A DNA stretch of 64,000 nt from NCBI RefSeq assembly GCF_019492185.1, contig NZ_JAICCF010000002.1, positions 310,001 to 374,000 on the forward strand. The letters run 5' to 3'. A program made the position numbers and the translations under genes. The notes beneath the pieces were generated by a model, which worked only from the letters and a program-made list of their open reading frames with translations, was not told the origin of the DNA and did not search any database. This stretch comes from Chitinophaga rhizophila (GTDB taxonomy: Bacteria; Bacteroidota; Bacteroidia; Chitinophagales; Chitinophagaceae). Shown here one piece after another: positions 55,775 through 64,000 of this stretch; the first letter of the stretch is position 1, and the number at the start of each line of letters is the position of its first letter.

Positions 55775-56029
55775 ACAAAAATACTGACAATATCCAGGCC
55801 ACTTTACATGCAAATGCCGAAGATCATGGCTATTCAACAGATGTCAGCGGTCGTCTTAGTGAAATCCATTACGACCAACAACAGGCGCGTGACAGCAACT
55901 CAAACATGCTCTGTTTAAAAGCTGCTTGATTATCTGGAAATAAGGGAAGTCGGTCATAATTACTATATTACGCCGACGAAAGAGTCGCATCTTAAACTAT
56001 CGACTCAAACCCGGTATTTAAATTAACCA
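55775..56029. other. non-coding gap with a short frame
   Basis: A 35-codon frame near 55920-56025 (KLLDYLEIREVGHNYYITPT KESH ... LN-stop) has no start and may be debris. Otherwise nothing seen. Confidence 0.35.
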
Positions 56030-56515
56030 ATGATGTCTTACATGCAACATACTTTATCAGACGTACAAGCAGGTAAGGAAATCCTGCTTCGCTGTGACGA
56101 AACTGTTTTTACAATGGAGACTAACGCAGCGGGTAAGATCAAAACAACCACTAAGGCTGCGGCCGACGCGGCAGCTGCGCGGCAATTGTTTTTCAAGAAA
56201 GAGTGGGAATTACTGAAGAAAGGCGCGGTACTGCAGGTAGACGCTACGGATCCGGGGGAGCCACTCCTTCATCTTTTTATAGGTGGAGGATATACAGGAT
56301 GTCTTTCTTTTGAAGCTACCCCTCAGGGGATCTATGTATATCGTTCTGGAGGCAGCCAAATCGGGGCACAGGAAGAATTATTGCTCATAGATAATAATGG
56401 AGCAATTATAAAAGTTGTGGCTTTACCAAAAGTGTTGCCGTGGGGAATATCTTATGATGCGACGGCCTCCCAACTCCTGCTGGACCTGGACCATTACATT
56501 TATCAGTATGATTAA
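56030..56515 (+). CDS. N-terminal part of a probable frameshifted WGR/beta-propeller protein
   Basis: A 161-residue frame. The first 75 residues (DVQAGKEILLRCDETVFTME, KAAADAAAARQLFFKKEWEL LKKGAVL) resemble a WGR-like domain. The rest (FIGGGYTGCLSFEATPQGIY VYRSGG ... LLIDNNGAIIKVVALPK) begins a beta-propeller. It ends ...DHYIYQYD-stop, and the next frame continues as LNSEVFTQLTDHLQQPASF, so a one-base deletion probably split one gene of about 375 codons into two. See 56536. Confidence 0.65.
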   Translation: MMSYMQHTLSDVQAGKEILLRCDETVFTMETNAAGKIKTTTKAAADAAAARQLFFKKEWELLKKGAVLQVDATDPGEPLLHLFIGGGYTGCLSFEATPQGIYVYRSGGSQIGAQEELLLIDNNGAIIKVVALPKVLPWGISYDATASQLLLDLDHYIYQYD

Positions 56516-56535
56516 ATTCAGAAGTTTTCACCCAG

Positions 56536-57156
56536 TTGACAGACCATCTGCAACAACCCGCCAGTTTTATATCTGTTACAGCCGGTGTCAGAGCGTATGC
56601 TACTCATCCACGCTATTATATCCAATGGCCCCATAATGAGCGAATTGAGATGCCTTTAGAGGTAAAGATTATCAATGGCGCGATTCCCTTTTGTGGTAGT
56701 CTGTCACCGGATGGGAAACTACTCGCCCTACACAATCAGGAGTATAAGGTCGATCTGATTGACACAATTTCGGGAAGGGTAATCAAGACATTGGAATTAT
56801 CCTTTGGAATGGCAGAACATCTTGCATGGGCTAGCGATGGCCGAGAGCTGATTGTGCACGAGCAATACAAACACTTGCATTTCTTTAATATTGATACCGG
56901 CAAAGAGGCAATTTATGAAGGCCTGTCTATACCATTGTATACGAAAGATCTAAGGAACTTTTGCTTCAATGAAGATCAATCATTACTCGTGTGCCAGCAA
57001 CGCACAACGGCATTTGTATTTGACTTCATTAACAAAGCGTTTCTTTACAGTTTTCCAATACAACATTGTGTAAAAACAGCGCAAATAAAATTTATCAACT
57101 CGCGACAACTAGGTGTACGTACAGACTATGGCTGCTTTAGCATTTATACATTGTAG
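56536..57156 (+). CDS. C-terminal part of a probable frameshifted beta-propeller protein
   Basis: A 206-residue frame with propeller blades: PFCGSLSPDGKLLALHNQEY, LIDTISGRVIKTLELSFGMA, HLAWASDGRELIVHEQYKHL HFFN and SLLVCQQRTTAFVFDFINKA F. These are WD40-like repeats. The start is a TTG within a frame that is open further upstream to 56513, which supports a join with the previous gene. Whether the shift is real or a sequencing error cannot be told from the sequence. Confidence 0.6.
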   Translation: MTDHLQQPASFISVTAGVRAYATHPRYYIQWPHNERIEMPLEVKIINGAIPFCGSLSPDGKLLALHNQEYKVDLIDTISGRVIKTLELSFGMAEHLAWASDGRELIVHEQYKHLHFFNIDTGKEAIYEGLSIPLYTKDLRNFCFNEDQSLLVCQQRTTAFVFDFINKAFLYSFPIQHCVKTAQIKFINSRQLGVRTDYGCFSIYTL

Positions 57157-57261
57157 GGCGATAGGCAGAAGGGATAGATCGATTCGTTCTAGTACAATAG
57201 GCGGAAAAAACTGGCAATAGATATAACCATGCATAAATTTCCATTCATATTGTCGCTCTAT

Positions 57262-57765
57262 CTACAATTTTGGCCGGAATCCGGTTTTATTTTCCAGCAC
57301 ACTTAGAAATGTATGGAGCCCTATCAGGTGGTGATTTATTTTTAGCTTTTGACCATCGCGGTCTATTAACGTTATAAGTCCGGCATTGTAGCTGTACTTG
57401 ACTTTGACAACCTTATCCCATGTGGTAGTTGTGACGTTTCGTATCGGACTAGTTACTTCAATATATTTTTTGTCAAAAATTACTTGGTGATTGCGATAGT
57501 ATAAAATGCTAAGAACTGCGAAGAACCCGGCTCCTAGAAAGATACCCCCAAAAGCAATCCATCCGGCAATGTCAGTAGGCACCTCAAAAGTAAGCACCAA
57601 CACAGGAGTGATAGCAATCAGTCCACAGATCCATCCTAAAATGTAATAGGCTTTCTGCATGCGAAGGGTATATCGTCCTTCCCAATCATTTTCTATATGC
57701 TTAACTGTCGCCTTATTAATCAGGATCTCTAAAGCTGCTGTAATAACATGTGCTATTGCACTCAT
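57262..57765 (-). CDS. small membrane protein with PH-like domain
   Basis: About 168 residues from the ATG at 57765 (MSAIAHVITAALEILINKAT). Two membrane helices (AYYILGWICGLIAITPVLVL and IAFGGIFLGAGFFAVLSILY) are followed by a soluble beta domain of about 70 residues (NHQVIFDKKYIEVTSPIRNV TTTTWDKVVKVKYSYNAGLI TLI) resembling bacterial PH domains. Function unknown. It lies convergent to the propeller gene. Confidence 0.75.
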   Translation of the reverse strand: MSAIAHVITAALEILINKATVKHIENDWEGRYTLRMQKAYYILGWICGLIAITPVLVLTFEVPTDIAGWIAFGGIFLGAGFFAVLSILYYRNHQVIFDKKYIEVTSPIRNVTTTTWDKVVKVKYSYNAGLITLIDRDGQKLKINHHLIGLHTFLSVLENKTGFRPKL

Positions 57766-57868
57766 TGATATAGGTTTGAAGCAAAAATAGCAAATTTTTG
57801 GTTTCAAACCTTTTCTTAATGCTTGCTGACAATGCCGTAAGTGCCTGATGTCGGGCGGCCCTTTTGAC

Positions 57869-58732
57869 TTAACTCAGTAATTCCCCCATTCCAAACAGTT
57901 TCAGCGTTTCTGCGAACTGCGGTTCAATTGATTGATTAATTGCTGTAATGTATTGGCCAGTTGTCGGATCAACAACCGTCCTTAACGGCCTTTTGCCTTT
58001 TTCAGCATTTATTAGTTTGACAATGGCGTCGGCGACAATTTGAGGATCAGGATTGTTGGTTTGAAGTATTTGTGTAATTGCACCCACCATTTTGTTAGGA
58101 ATATCTGCAATTACGCCGTAATTCCCAAATATTGACGCATCCGAGGCCGGCTGAGTCTTATTACCCGCTTCAGTAGGAAATACGCCTGGCTGCACAATGG
58201 CGACGTCGATCCCCAATCGCTTCAGCTCATAATGTAAGCCTTCGCTTAATCCTTCAAGGCCGAATTTGGAGGCACTGTATATAGTTGCAAAAGGAAATGC
58301 GACTCTTCCTAAGCCACTGGTCACATTAATGATAAGACCATCTTTATGTTTACGCATGGTTGGCAAGACTGCCCTGATCAACCTCCAAGAGGCAAATACA
58401 TTGATGTCAAATATAGCTTGCACATCTGCAGTAGTAAAGCTTTCAGCTACACCATTCATGGTGAACCCTGCATTGTTGACCAGGACATCAATAGTCCCTT
58501 CTTTAGCGATAATGGTTTCAACAGCAGCTTTGATACTTTCGTCATTCGTCAGGGCGACATCCAGCACGGTAATGTTATTTACAGCTGACAAGGCATTCGC
58601 TCGCTCTGCATTTTTCCCTGCAGTATCTCTCATGGTTGCATACACCTGGTGTCCTGCAGCGGCAGCACTTTGGGCAGTTAGCCAGCCGAATCCGCTATTT
58701 GTTCCTGTTATTAATACTATCTTTTTGTTCAT
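57869..58732 (-). CDS. short-chain dehydrogenase/reductase
   Basis: A 287-residue classical SDR: TGTNSGFGWLTAQSAAAAGH cofactor motif, NNAGFTMNG, NVTSGLGR with the active-site Ser, and YSASKFGLEGLSEGL (YxxxK). The PGVFPTEAG segment is the usual substrate loop. It is preceded by a palindrome at 58786 and, further upstream, by a Crp/Fnr gene on the same strand. It is different from the two SDRs at 31501 and 35801 and more like the 17-beta-hydroxysteroid-type oxidoreductases. Confidence 0.93.
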   Translation of the reverse strand: MNKKIVLITGTNSGFGWLTAQSAAAAGHQVYATMRDTAGKNAERANALSAVNNITVLDVALTNDESIKAAVETIIAKEGTIDVLVNNAGFTMNGVAESFTTADVQAIFDINVFASWRLIRAVLPTMRKHKDGLIINVTSGLGRVAFPFATIYSASKFGLEGLSEGLHYELKRLGIDVAIVQPGVFPTEAGNKTQPASDASIFGNYGVIADIPNKMVGAITQILQTNNPDPQIVADAIVKLINAEKGKRPLRTVVDPTTGQYITAINQSIEPQFAETLKLFGMGELLS

Positions 58733-58785
58733 CTTGTGTTATTTAAATGATTAATGCAAATGTTGACTATACAGTCCGAAAAACA

Positions 58786-58801
58786 TTTACCATTTGGTAA
58801 A
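58786..58801. promoter_or_regulatory. palindromic operator, site 1
   Basis: TTTACCA-TT-TGGTAAA, perfect 7-bp arms, 54 bases before the SDR start at 58732. It shares ACCAT(A/T)TGGT with 59413-59426. Confidence 0.7.
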
Positions 58802-58808
58802 ATCCCTT

Positions 58809-59378
58809 CTAACGGATATTTTTCCTGATCCTGCTAAGCGATTGCTGTGTGATACCCAGGTATGATGCTATGTATGAGAGTGGTATTCGATTAATCAGCA
58901 TCGGGAATGCTTCAAGGAACGAGAGATATCGTGTAGTCGCATCTTCAGATACTAATGGACTTCTTCGCTCCATCGCCACTGTAAGACATTTCTTAACGAT
59001 ATTGGCCTTGATCATCTCGAAGCCTACAATTGTATTGGATATTTCATCCCAATCCTTTTTCGTAAAAACAAGAATGCTACAATCGGTAACTGCTTGTATA
59101 TATTCAGATGCCTCAACCTGTGACTCAAACTTTTGATTATCTACAACGAAATTATTCTCATCAATAAAATAATTTGTAATCTCTTCACCCTTGTTGTTAT
59201 AATAGCAGAACCGAAATACTCCTTCCAGAACGAATCCGACATATCTTGGTACCTTTCCCGCCTCAGAGAAATACTCCTCATTTCTGAGACTAAGTTCACT
59301 AGCTTTACTTAGAATGAGATCGATCTGTTGTTTATTCAGATCCCCAAACTGCAATAAAAGATTAATCAACGCTTCCAT
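58809..59378 (-). CDS. Crp/Fnr-type regulator
   Basis: A 189-residue cNMP-binding-domain protein with a reduced winged helix (SYIASYLGITQQSLSRIRKN IR). The sensor domain has FSEAGKVPRYVGFVLEGVFR FCYYNNKGEEITNYFIDENN FV. Palindromes with ACCAT(A/T)TGGT flank it, one before it (59413) and one between it and the SDR (58786), so it is probably autoregulated and controls the SDR. Signal unknown. Confidence 0.9.
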   Translation of the reverse strand: MEALINLLLQFGDLNKQQIDLILSKASELSLRNEEYFSEAGKVPRYVGFVLEGVFRFCYYNNKGEEITNYFIDENNFVVDNQKFESQVEASEYIQAVTDCSILVFTKKDWDEISNTIVGFEMIKANIVKKCLTVAMERRSPLVSEDATTRYLSFLEAFPMLINRIPLSYIASYLGITQQSLSRIRKNIR

Positions 59379-59412
59379 TATCGAAATATAGCATTTATTG
59401 TAAGCCTGTCAA

Positions 59413-59426
59413 TTACCATATGGTAA
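59413..59426. promoter_or_regulatory. palindromic operator, site 2
   Basis: TTACCATATGGTAA, a perfect 14-bp palindrome 35 bases upstream of the Crp/Fnr start at 59378. Confidence 0.72.
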
Positions 59427-59476
59427 AAACTCACTCATACTTGTACGAACAGGATCTCAGTTCTAAAAAAACGGCT

Positions 59477-60376
59477 TTAGGCACTTTCGCTTGATGACTT
59501 TGCTCTTTGCTTATCATAGTCAATCTTGCCATATGCACCACTATAAAAATCCTTATAGGCTTTTGCAATCTCAACATCGGAGTTCATTACAAACGGCCCT
59601 TCTGCAACAATCGGCTCTTCATATCGTTCACCGCCAAAGAGGATAATATCAGATTCGTAGTTGTTATTATTTGATATCGTAATGATCCCTGTATTTCTAT
59701 CAAATTCAATAAAGTCTCCAGGACCAAAGGATTCATCATTTAATATGGCTGGATGAACCGGCAGATAGGCTGCAACTTCGGCATTATCTGAAAATGAGAT
59801 GGTAAACACAGCACCAGCATTAAGATGTATATGATAAAGAAATTGCTCTGAATACACAGGAATTGGCGACTTCAGTTCCTGAAATGAGCCAGTAATCACT
59901 TTAATCCATCCATTTCCGTCAGGCAGGTCTTTTATGGGGACTTCATTTCCTTCCATAGCGAAATAGGCTGGCTGCTGAGCTTTGATTGCCGAAGGCAGAT
60001 TAATCCAGAATTGAAAGGCATGTGTTATTCTGGAGTCGGTATGGGAGTCATAGTTAAGTGTCTCATCATGGATGATCCCATTACCAGCATTCATCCATTG
60101 AACACCGCCTGAATGCACCATCGCATAATTTCCGGCGCTGTCAAAGTGCTCATCTTCTCCATTGAGAATGTAGGTCAACGTAGCGATGCCTCTGTGTGGA
60201 TGTGCTCCGGTACCTGTCGTATTGACTTTTGCCTGGACTCTCGGAGCAACATGGTCCAAAAAAACAAATGGTCCGACGGCTTCTGCATATCGGTTAGGCA
60301 GAATACGGTATATCTCAAGATCTCCTATATCTGCTCGTCTTCCCTGTGATGAAAAACTGCTTCTCTTTTTATTCAT
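59477..60376 (-). CDS. pirin family protein
   Basis: A 299-residue pirin of the bicupin family. The metal-binding motif HPHRGIATLTYILNGE contains the three His plus Glu pattern of pirins, and GGVQWMNAGNGIIHDETL supplies the rest of the first cupin. Bacterial pirins such as YhhW act as quercetinases, others as metal-dependent regulators. It sits with an isochorismatase-like gene upstream on the same strand (palindrome at 60426 between) and Crp/SDR genes downstream, suggesting a shared stress function. Confidence 0.95.
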   Translation of the reverse strand: MNKKRSSFSSQGRRADIGDLEIYRILPNRYAEAVGPFVFLDHVAPRVQAKVNTTGTGAHPHRGIATLTYILNGEDEHFDSAGNYAMVHSGGVQWMNAGNGIIHDETLNYDSHTDSRITHAFQFWINLPSAIKAQQPAYFAMEGNEVPIKDLPDGNGWIKVITGSFQELKSPIPVYSEQFLYHIHLNAGAVFTISFSDNAEVAAYLPVHPAILNDESFGPGDFIEFDRNTGIITISNNNNYESDIILFGGERYEEPIVAEGPFVMNSDVEIAKAYKDFYSGAYGKIDYDKQRAKSSSESA

Positions 60377-60425
60377 ATTAATTTTACGCTATTGGGTGAC
60401 GGATTGATGTTTGTGTAATCCTATT

Positions 60426-60472
60426 ATTCGTAAAGCAACATTCGGAATGCATCCGAATGTTGCTTTACGAAT
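60426..60472 (-). terminator. long hairpin between pirin and hydrolase genes
   Basis: ATTCGTAAAGCAACATTCGG A on each side of ATGCA, a perfect 21-bp stem. It follows the hydrolase gene on the minus strand. Confidence 0.75.
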
Positions 60473-60479
60473 GGTTGTG

Positions 60480-61133
60480 TTATTTTGTTGGAACAGGCGT
60501 AGCCAATAATTGCTGCTCCCAGGCATAGGCAACGCCGGTTGCACCGATATGTTCCGCCATAAGTCCGGCTAAAGCCGCCGCTGTATCCAGACGCGCCCAG
60601 TCTCGCTGCCATTCAGAAACAACAGCGACCCAATTAATCGGCGTAATACCATGCAGCTCCATACGACGCACTGCCATATCATGCGCTTCCTTTGATATTG
60701 ATCCGGAAGCATCTGTGACAACGAAAACATCATACCCTTCAGCTGCAGCCTGAATAGCAGGCATCGCTACACATACTTCTGTCCATAGCCCTGCAATGAG
60801 CAATTGCTTACGCCCGGTTTTTGCGACAATATCAGTAACCGCAGGATCTTGCCAGGTATTAACCCAAGTACGGTTAATAGGCTTTTGCTCAGGATAAACA
60901 TCCTGGATTTGTTTGATAATCAAACCACCCCGTTCTTCAACAACCGTAGTAAGAACAGTTGGCACTTTGAATATTTTTGCAGCTTTCGCAAGACCGGCAG
61001 CTGCATTAATAACCATGGTTGGTTCATGACTATTGAGGTTAGCAAACTGAAATGGCTGATGATCGATCAGGACTACAATACTGTCTTCAGGACGCAGTAA
61101 GCCATCAAGGCCTTTTTTCACAATGTTTGACAT
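60480..61133 (-). CDS. isochorismatase-like cysteine hydrolase
   Basis: A 217-residue hydrolase of the isochorismatase superfamily (YcaC-like). Motifs: VVLIDHQPFQ with the Asp, and LIAGLWTEVCVAMP with the catalytic Cys. The Lys that completes the triad is in TVVEERGG or a neighbouring segment. Members cleave amides or isochorismate. It is divergent to the Crp/Fnr gene at 61582, which may regulate it. Confidence 0.93.
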   Translation of the reverse strand: MSNIVKKGLDGLLRPEDSIVVLIDHQPFQFANLNSHEPTMVINAAAGLAKAAKIFKVPTVLTTVVEERGGLIIKQIQDVYPEQKPINRTWVNTWQDPAVTDIVAKTGRKQLLIAGLWTEVCVAMPAIQAAAEGYDVFVVTDASGSISKEAHDMAVRRMELHGITPINWVAVVSEWQRDWARLDTAAALAGLMAEHIGATGVAYAWEQQLLATPVPTK

Positions 61134-61581
61134 GTCGTTGATAGTTTTTATGGTTAAATAGTCTGAAAGTCGGGTTACAAAACGATCTCAGCTTTCTTAT
61201 TTAAAGTTTAATCGAACGGGCTTCCGTTGCGTTTCAATATCCCAAGGTGCTTAAGACCTTCAGGTGTTCAATATCGCCAGATAACATCAGGCTGATTTCT
61301 GTAACACCGAGTTCATATTTGGTGAAACAAATTTCACGTTCTGAAACAAATCCGATGACGACATTTGCCGTAAAAAATTGTAGACATTTGTCTATTATTT
61401 TGTCAATTTAGCTTTGAACGAGATTGACAAATACCCAGAGACTACAACATGCAAAATCGTAAACCACAGGGCGACAATGCATTAACTGCCGTTTATCCAG
61501 ATAATGCTGTGGGCAATTGCTTTAATTTTATATTTGCATCTACAACCGGTTATATTCATACTTAAGATATGCGAGGTTACC
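61134..61581. other. divergent intergenic region
   Basis: A minus-strand frame near 61230-61380 (FVSEREICFTKYELGVTEIS then LMLSGDIEHLKVLSTLGY-stop) looks like gene debris. The TATATTTG box at 61529-61536 is the likely -7 promoter element of the Crp/Fnr gene. The rest shows nothing. Confidence 0.5.
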
Positions 61582-62175
61582 ATGCATGAAGTTTTTTTTG
61601 ACTATTTGAAAAAATTCAGTCCTGACCCACTTTCCGAAGAAGAAAAGTCATTGATGATACAGACATTTGTCCCTTCCAAATTGAGAAGGAGGCAATTTAT
61701 GTTGCAGGAAGGCGACCTGTGTAAGAATTTCGCATTTATCGTCAAGGGCGCAATGCGAATGTATTCTGTGGATGATAAGGGCATAGAACACATCGTGAGA
61801 TTGGGTGTAGAAGGCTGGTGGATGGGAGACAGGGAAAGCTGGTCGATGCTCACAGCCAGTAGCTATCATATTGATGCATGGGAGAACTGCGATCTACTTT
61901 ATATCACCAGGGAAGGATCTCTTGATCTGATGAGAAACGTACCGGTATTTTGTGAAATGATGCGGCAACTGGATGAGAGAAACCATATTGCCAATAACCG
62001 GAGATTAGCATCCGCAATAGGTGCGACGGCGGAAAAACGTTATACCGACTTTATAGAGTGTTATCCTGAACTTTTTAAGCGATTTCCGCAGCATATTATA
62101 GCGTCCTACTTAGGTTTAAACAAAGATACCCTGAGTCGTGTCAAACGGCAAAGTTACAAGAGGAAGAAGACATGA
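61582..62175 (+). CDS. Crp/Fnr-type regulator
   Basis: About 197 residues from the ATG at 61582 (MHEVFFDYLKKFSPDPLSEE EKSL), chosen because the longer reading would cover the promoter. The cNMP-type domain (RRRQFMLQEGDLCKNFAFIV KGAMRMYSV) and a winged helix (IIASYLGLNKDTLSRVKR) are complete. It resembles the regulator at 42244 (same RRQFxLQEGDxCKxxxFxV segment). It is divergent to the isochorismatase-like gene. A terminator follows at 62224. Confidence 0.9.
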   Translation: MHEVFFDYLKKFSPDPLSEEEKSLMIQTFVPSKLRRRQFMLQEGDLCKNFAFIVKGAMRMYSVDDKGIEHIVRLGVEGWWMGDRESWSMLTASSYHIDAWENCDLLYITREGSLDLMRNVPVFCEMMRQLDERNHIANNRRLASAIGATAEKRYTDFIECYPELFKRFPQHIIASYLGLNKDTLSRVKRQSYKRKKT

Positions 62176-62223
62176 TGCAGGTAGTATACTTTCTCAGCAA
62201 TACATCTGATCTACAGCAATAGC

Positions 62224-62258
62224 AAAGGAGTGTATCATAACTTTGATACACTCCTTTT
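62224..62258 (+). terminator. rho-independent terminator
   Basis: AAAGGAGTGTATCA / TGATACACTCCTTT stem then TTAAT, about 50 bases after the Crp/Fnr stop. Confidence 0.85.
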
Positions 62259-62291
62259 AATATTCTGTTTAATTACTTAAAGGGATAATTA

Positions 62292-64000
62292 TCAAGCCTT
62301 TCCTACATACGCAAACCCTTCGGCTGCGGCGATATCAGCTTCCGCAGCTGTCAGCGTTGTGCCGATTTCTCCATAGCTATAAATAAGTATATCTGCGAGC
62401 TGTTCCGCGCTGGTGTCATAAAATGATATCATAATACCTTTTGCAACATCGCCGGGAGCAACATAAGCATAGCTTCGGCAAAGTGCTAGTGCCAGATCGT
62501 TAACCGTCGTATTAGGCGGCGTGAAAACGCTTACAAGAACGGCAGATAATTCCGGTGCATAAATTTGCGGATAACTATTTACAACCGCAGTACCACCAGC
62601 GAAAATGTCACCATTACTCAGCTTGACAGCTTGTGCAACCTGTTGCGCATCGTTTACATAGGAAGCGCTTGCAATAAGAAGGATGACAGCAAGATGTCCG
62701 GCAGGAATTGTTGAAAAGGCCGTAATAACAGCTTCCGCGATACTATTGGCATCTGCTGATATTGTGCTGACAGCCATAGCTACCATTACGGGTGACAACG
62801 GGTTGCTTGTGTATGCATTTGTGAGAAAAATACCCCATTCCATGGGTCTTGATTCAGAATAAAGGGACCAAACCGGGCTAAAGCTTTCGTAGGCGCTAAA
62901 ACCAGTATTCGCCATCACATAAAGCAAGCTTTGCATAGAAATCAGGTAATTCCTGTATGCACTGTAAATTATGCCTGCCATTACATCGGGCACACGTGCG
63001 TCAACAGCATATGTCGGATCGTTGTACAGATAAGCAGCTACATCTGAGGCAAAGTAGCCCGCCCAGGCGAGTGATGATGCCATCTGTCTGATATCTATAC
63101 TACCATATGCTCCAATCAGAATATTGGCCATCATTGTAACAGTTGCTGTTTCCGCGGCATAATTTCTCAGTACGGCAGTGACTTCGATCATGGCATATGT
63201 TCCGATCCTGCTAAGTATAAATGCCATTTCATTGACTGTGATATTGTTATATACCGATATCAACAGGTAATACATATTCATCGGGTCACTGATCTGAAAA
63301 ATATAATTTACAGCAATAGCGGCTTCCAGGGCCGTATAAGGTGCCTGCGCCAGCGCGTCAATCATTAATTGTGGAGAGCTCACTTCAGCAGTATAGTTTG
63401 ACAATAATGTGGCTGCAGTCTCGTTAGCTCCGAACCCTAATCCTGAGAGCAATTTTGCCATTGGCTGTGCAGAAGGAACCTGATCCGGATAAAATTCTTT
63501 GATCACTGCCGCGATGTCACCTATATTGTATTCACTTGCTTTCAATGCGCTGGCCATGTCAATATATGTGACAGAGTATTCAGAATATGCAGCGATCAGT
63601 GTTTGCACCATATCGAAAACAGATCCGGTATCGCCGGGATATGCAGTCTTTAATGCCGGCGCAGCATCTACAATATTATAGGCTGACGAAGCAAGCACCG
63701 ATGCCATTTCCGCAAAGCCAATATTCAGCGAGGCATAGGCTGTTTGAATAATTGAGATCATGTCGGCAGCTAGTGCGACTTCAAGTGGATAACAATTTTT
63801 GACAATGATAGCTGTTTCTGCAGGAGCTATATCTGCAGCCGCAAGTTGAATGGCAAGTTCAAGGGCATTTTGGACGCTGGTAGCAAAGTATATCCGCAGT
63901 ACTTCGGCTATTTGTGTACCAGTAGATAAATCCTCCGGAAAATTTGATTTAAGTACTGGTATCACGTCATGAACTTCATACAATCCGGCTAATACCTCGG
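62292..64000 (-). CDS. large helical-repeat protein, partial
   Basis: At least 569 codons. The frame stays open to the right edge (AEVLAGLYEVHDVIPVLKSN), so the true start lies outside the window. The sequence is extremely Ala-, Tyr-, Met- and Ile-rich and made of helical repeats of roughly 33 or 66 residues: a motif like FAEMASVLASSAYNIVDAAP ALKTAYP recurs as YIDMASALKASEYNIGDIAA VIKEFYP, IRQMASSLAWAGYFASDVAA and VNEMAFILSRIGTYAMIEVT. I do not recognise a family. An alpha-solenoid is expected. No charged active-site motif or signal peptide is visible in the part present. Confidence 0.75.
   Translation of the reverse strand, partial: EVLAGLYEVHDVIPVLKSNFPEDLSTGTQIAEVLRIYFATSVQNALELAIQLAAADIAPAETAIIVKNCYPLEVALAADMISIIQTAYASLNIGFAEMASVLASSAYNIVDAAPALKTAYPGDTGSVFDMVQTLIAAYSEYSVTYIDMASALKASEYNIGDIAAVIKEFYPDQVPSAQPMAKLLSGLGFGANETAATLLSNYTAEVSSPQLMIDALAQAPYTALEAAIAVNYIFQISDPMNMYYLLISVYNNITVNEMAFILSRIGTYAMIEVTAVLRNYAAETATVTMMANILIGAYGSIDIRQMASSLAWAGYFASDVAAYLYNDPTYAVDARVPDVMAGIIYSAYRNYLISMQSLLYVMANTGFSAYESFSPVWSLYSESRPMEWGIFLTNAYTSNPLSPVMVAMAVSTISADANSIAEAVITAFSTIPAGHLAVILLIASASYVNDAQQVAQAVKLSNGDIFAGGTAVVNSYPQIYAPELSAVLVSVFTPPNTTVNDLALALCRSYAYVAPGDVAKGIMISFYDTSAEQLADILIYSYGEIGTTLTAAEADIAAAEGFAYVGKA

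Overview
The window reads as chromosomal DNA of a Bacteroidota bacterium, most likely a Chitinophaga-like member of the Chitinophagaceae. This is an inference. It rests on the protein families (DUF5996, DUF6794-like, SUKH, Bacteroidota-type Rhs proteins, HxlR, RidA, YetF, the small DUF6520-like peptide), on secreted glycan-active enzymes (GH10, GH29, sialidase-like, CE1-like esterases), on lipoprotein signals of the type SCKK, on weak Shine-Dalgarno sites, and on TAnnTTTG promoter boxes such as 30789-30796. I saw no rRNA, tRNA or CRISPR array.

Layout. (1) 0.2-2.3 kb, minus strand: a three-gene operon of degenerate signalling proteins (ATPase-like pseudokinase, receiver with Glu at the phospho-site, and a 191-aa protein made of two repeats). 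(2) 2.6-10.7 kb, plus strand, visibly AT-rich: a defence-type island. A small XRE regulator is followed by Vsr, a C5-cytosine methylase, a 717-aa protein carrying two GHKL ATPase modules and a candidate phospho-accepting His, a receiver protein with an intact Asp, then a Pol-beta-type nucleotidyltransferase fused by ATGA overlap to a DUF262 protein. No ordinary restriction endonuclease is visible. (3) 10.7-22.8 kb: accessory DNA with a Fic protein, remnants of IS1182-like and ISL3-like transposases, a dead histidine kinase, a short dispersed repeat, and several minus-strand pairs in which a fragment of an Rhs/polymorphic-toxin C-terminus sits just before a small secreted or SUKH protein. (4) 23-34.5 kb: a sialidase-like lipoprotein, a DUF5996 gene duplicated about 8.4 kb away (95% protein identity), more Rhs debris (N-terminal, internal and core pieces), a beta-helix lipoprotein and a TetR-SDR unit with repeated operators.

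(5) 34.8-46.7 kb: RidA, HxlR and a divergent SDR, a HEAT protein, a GH10 xylanase, then a three-gene cluster of a lyase-kinase protein resembling the front half of class III/IV lanthipeptide synthetases, a MauE-like membrane protein and a Cys-containing secreted peptide. NmrA and Crp/Fnr genes, a membrane-anchored winged-helix regulator, and single metabolic or regulatory genes follow. (6) 47-64 kb: two YetF paralogues, an FAD/NAD(P)-binding protein, GH29 fucosidase, a tandem esterase, a beta-propeller gene that looks frameshifted, and a stress-type cluster (SDR, Crp/Fnr, pirin, isochorismatase-like hydrolase, second Crp/Fnr) with shared palindromic operators. A large helical-repeat protein runs off the right edge.

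Within the window, the strongest candidates for undescribed biology are the methylase/Vsr/phosphorelay-like/DUF262 island, the pseudo two-component operon beside it, the orphan toxin-tail and immunity array, and the lyase-kinase/MauE/peptide cluster.
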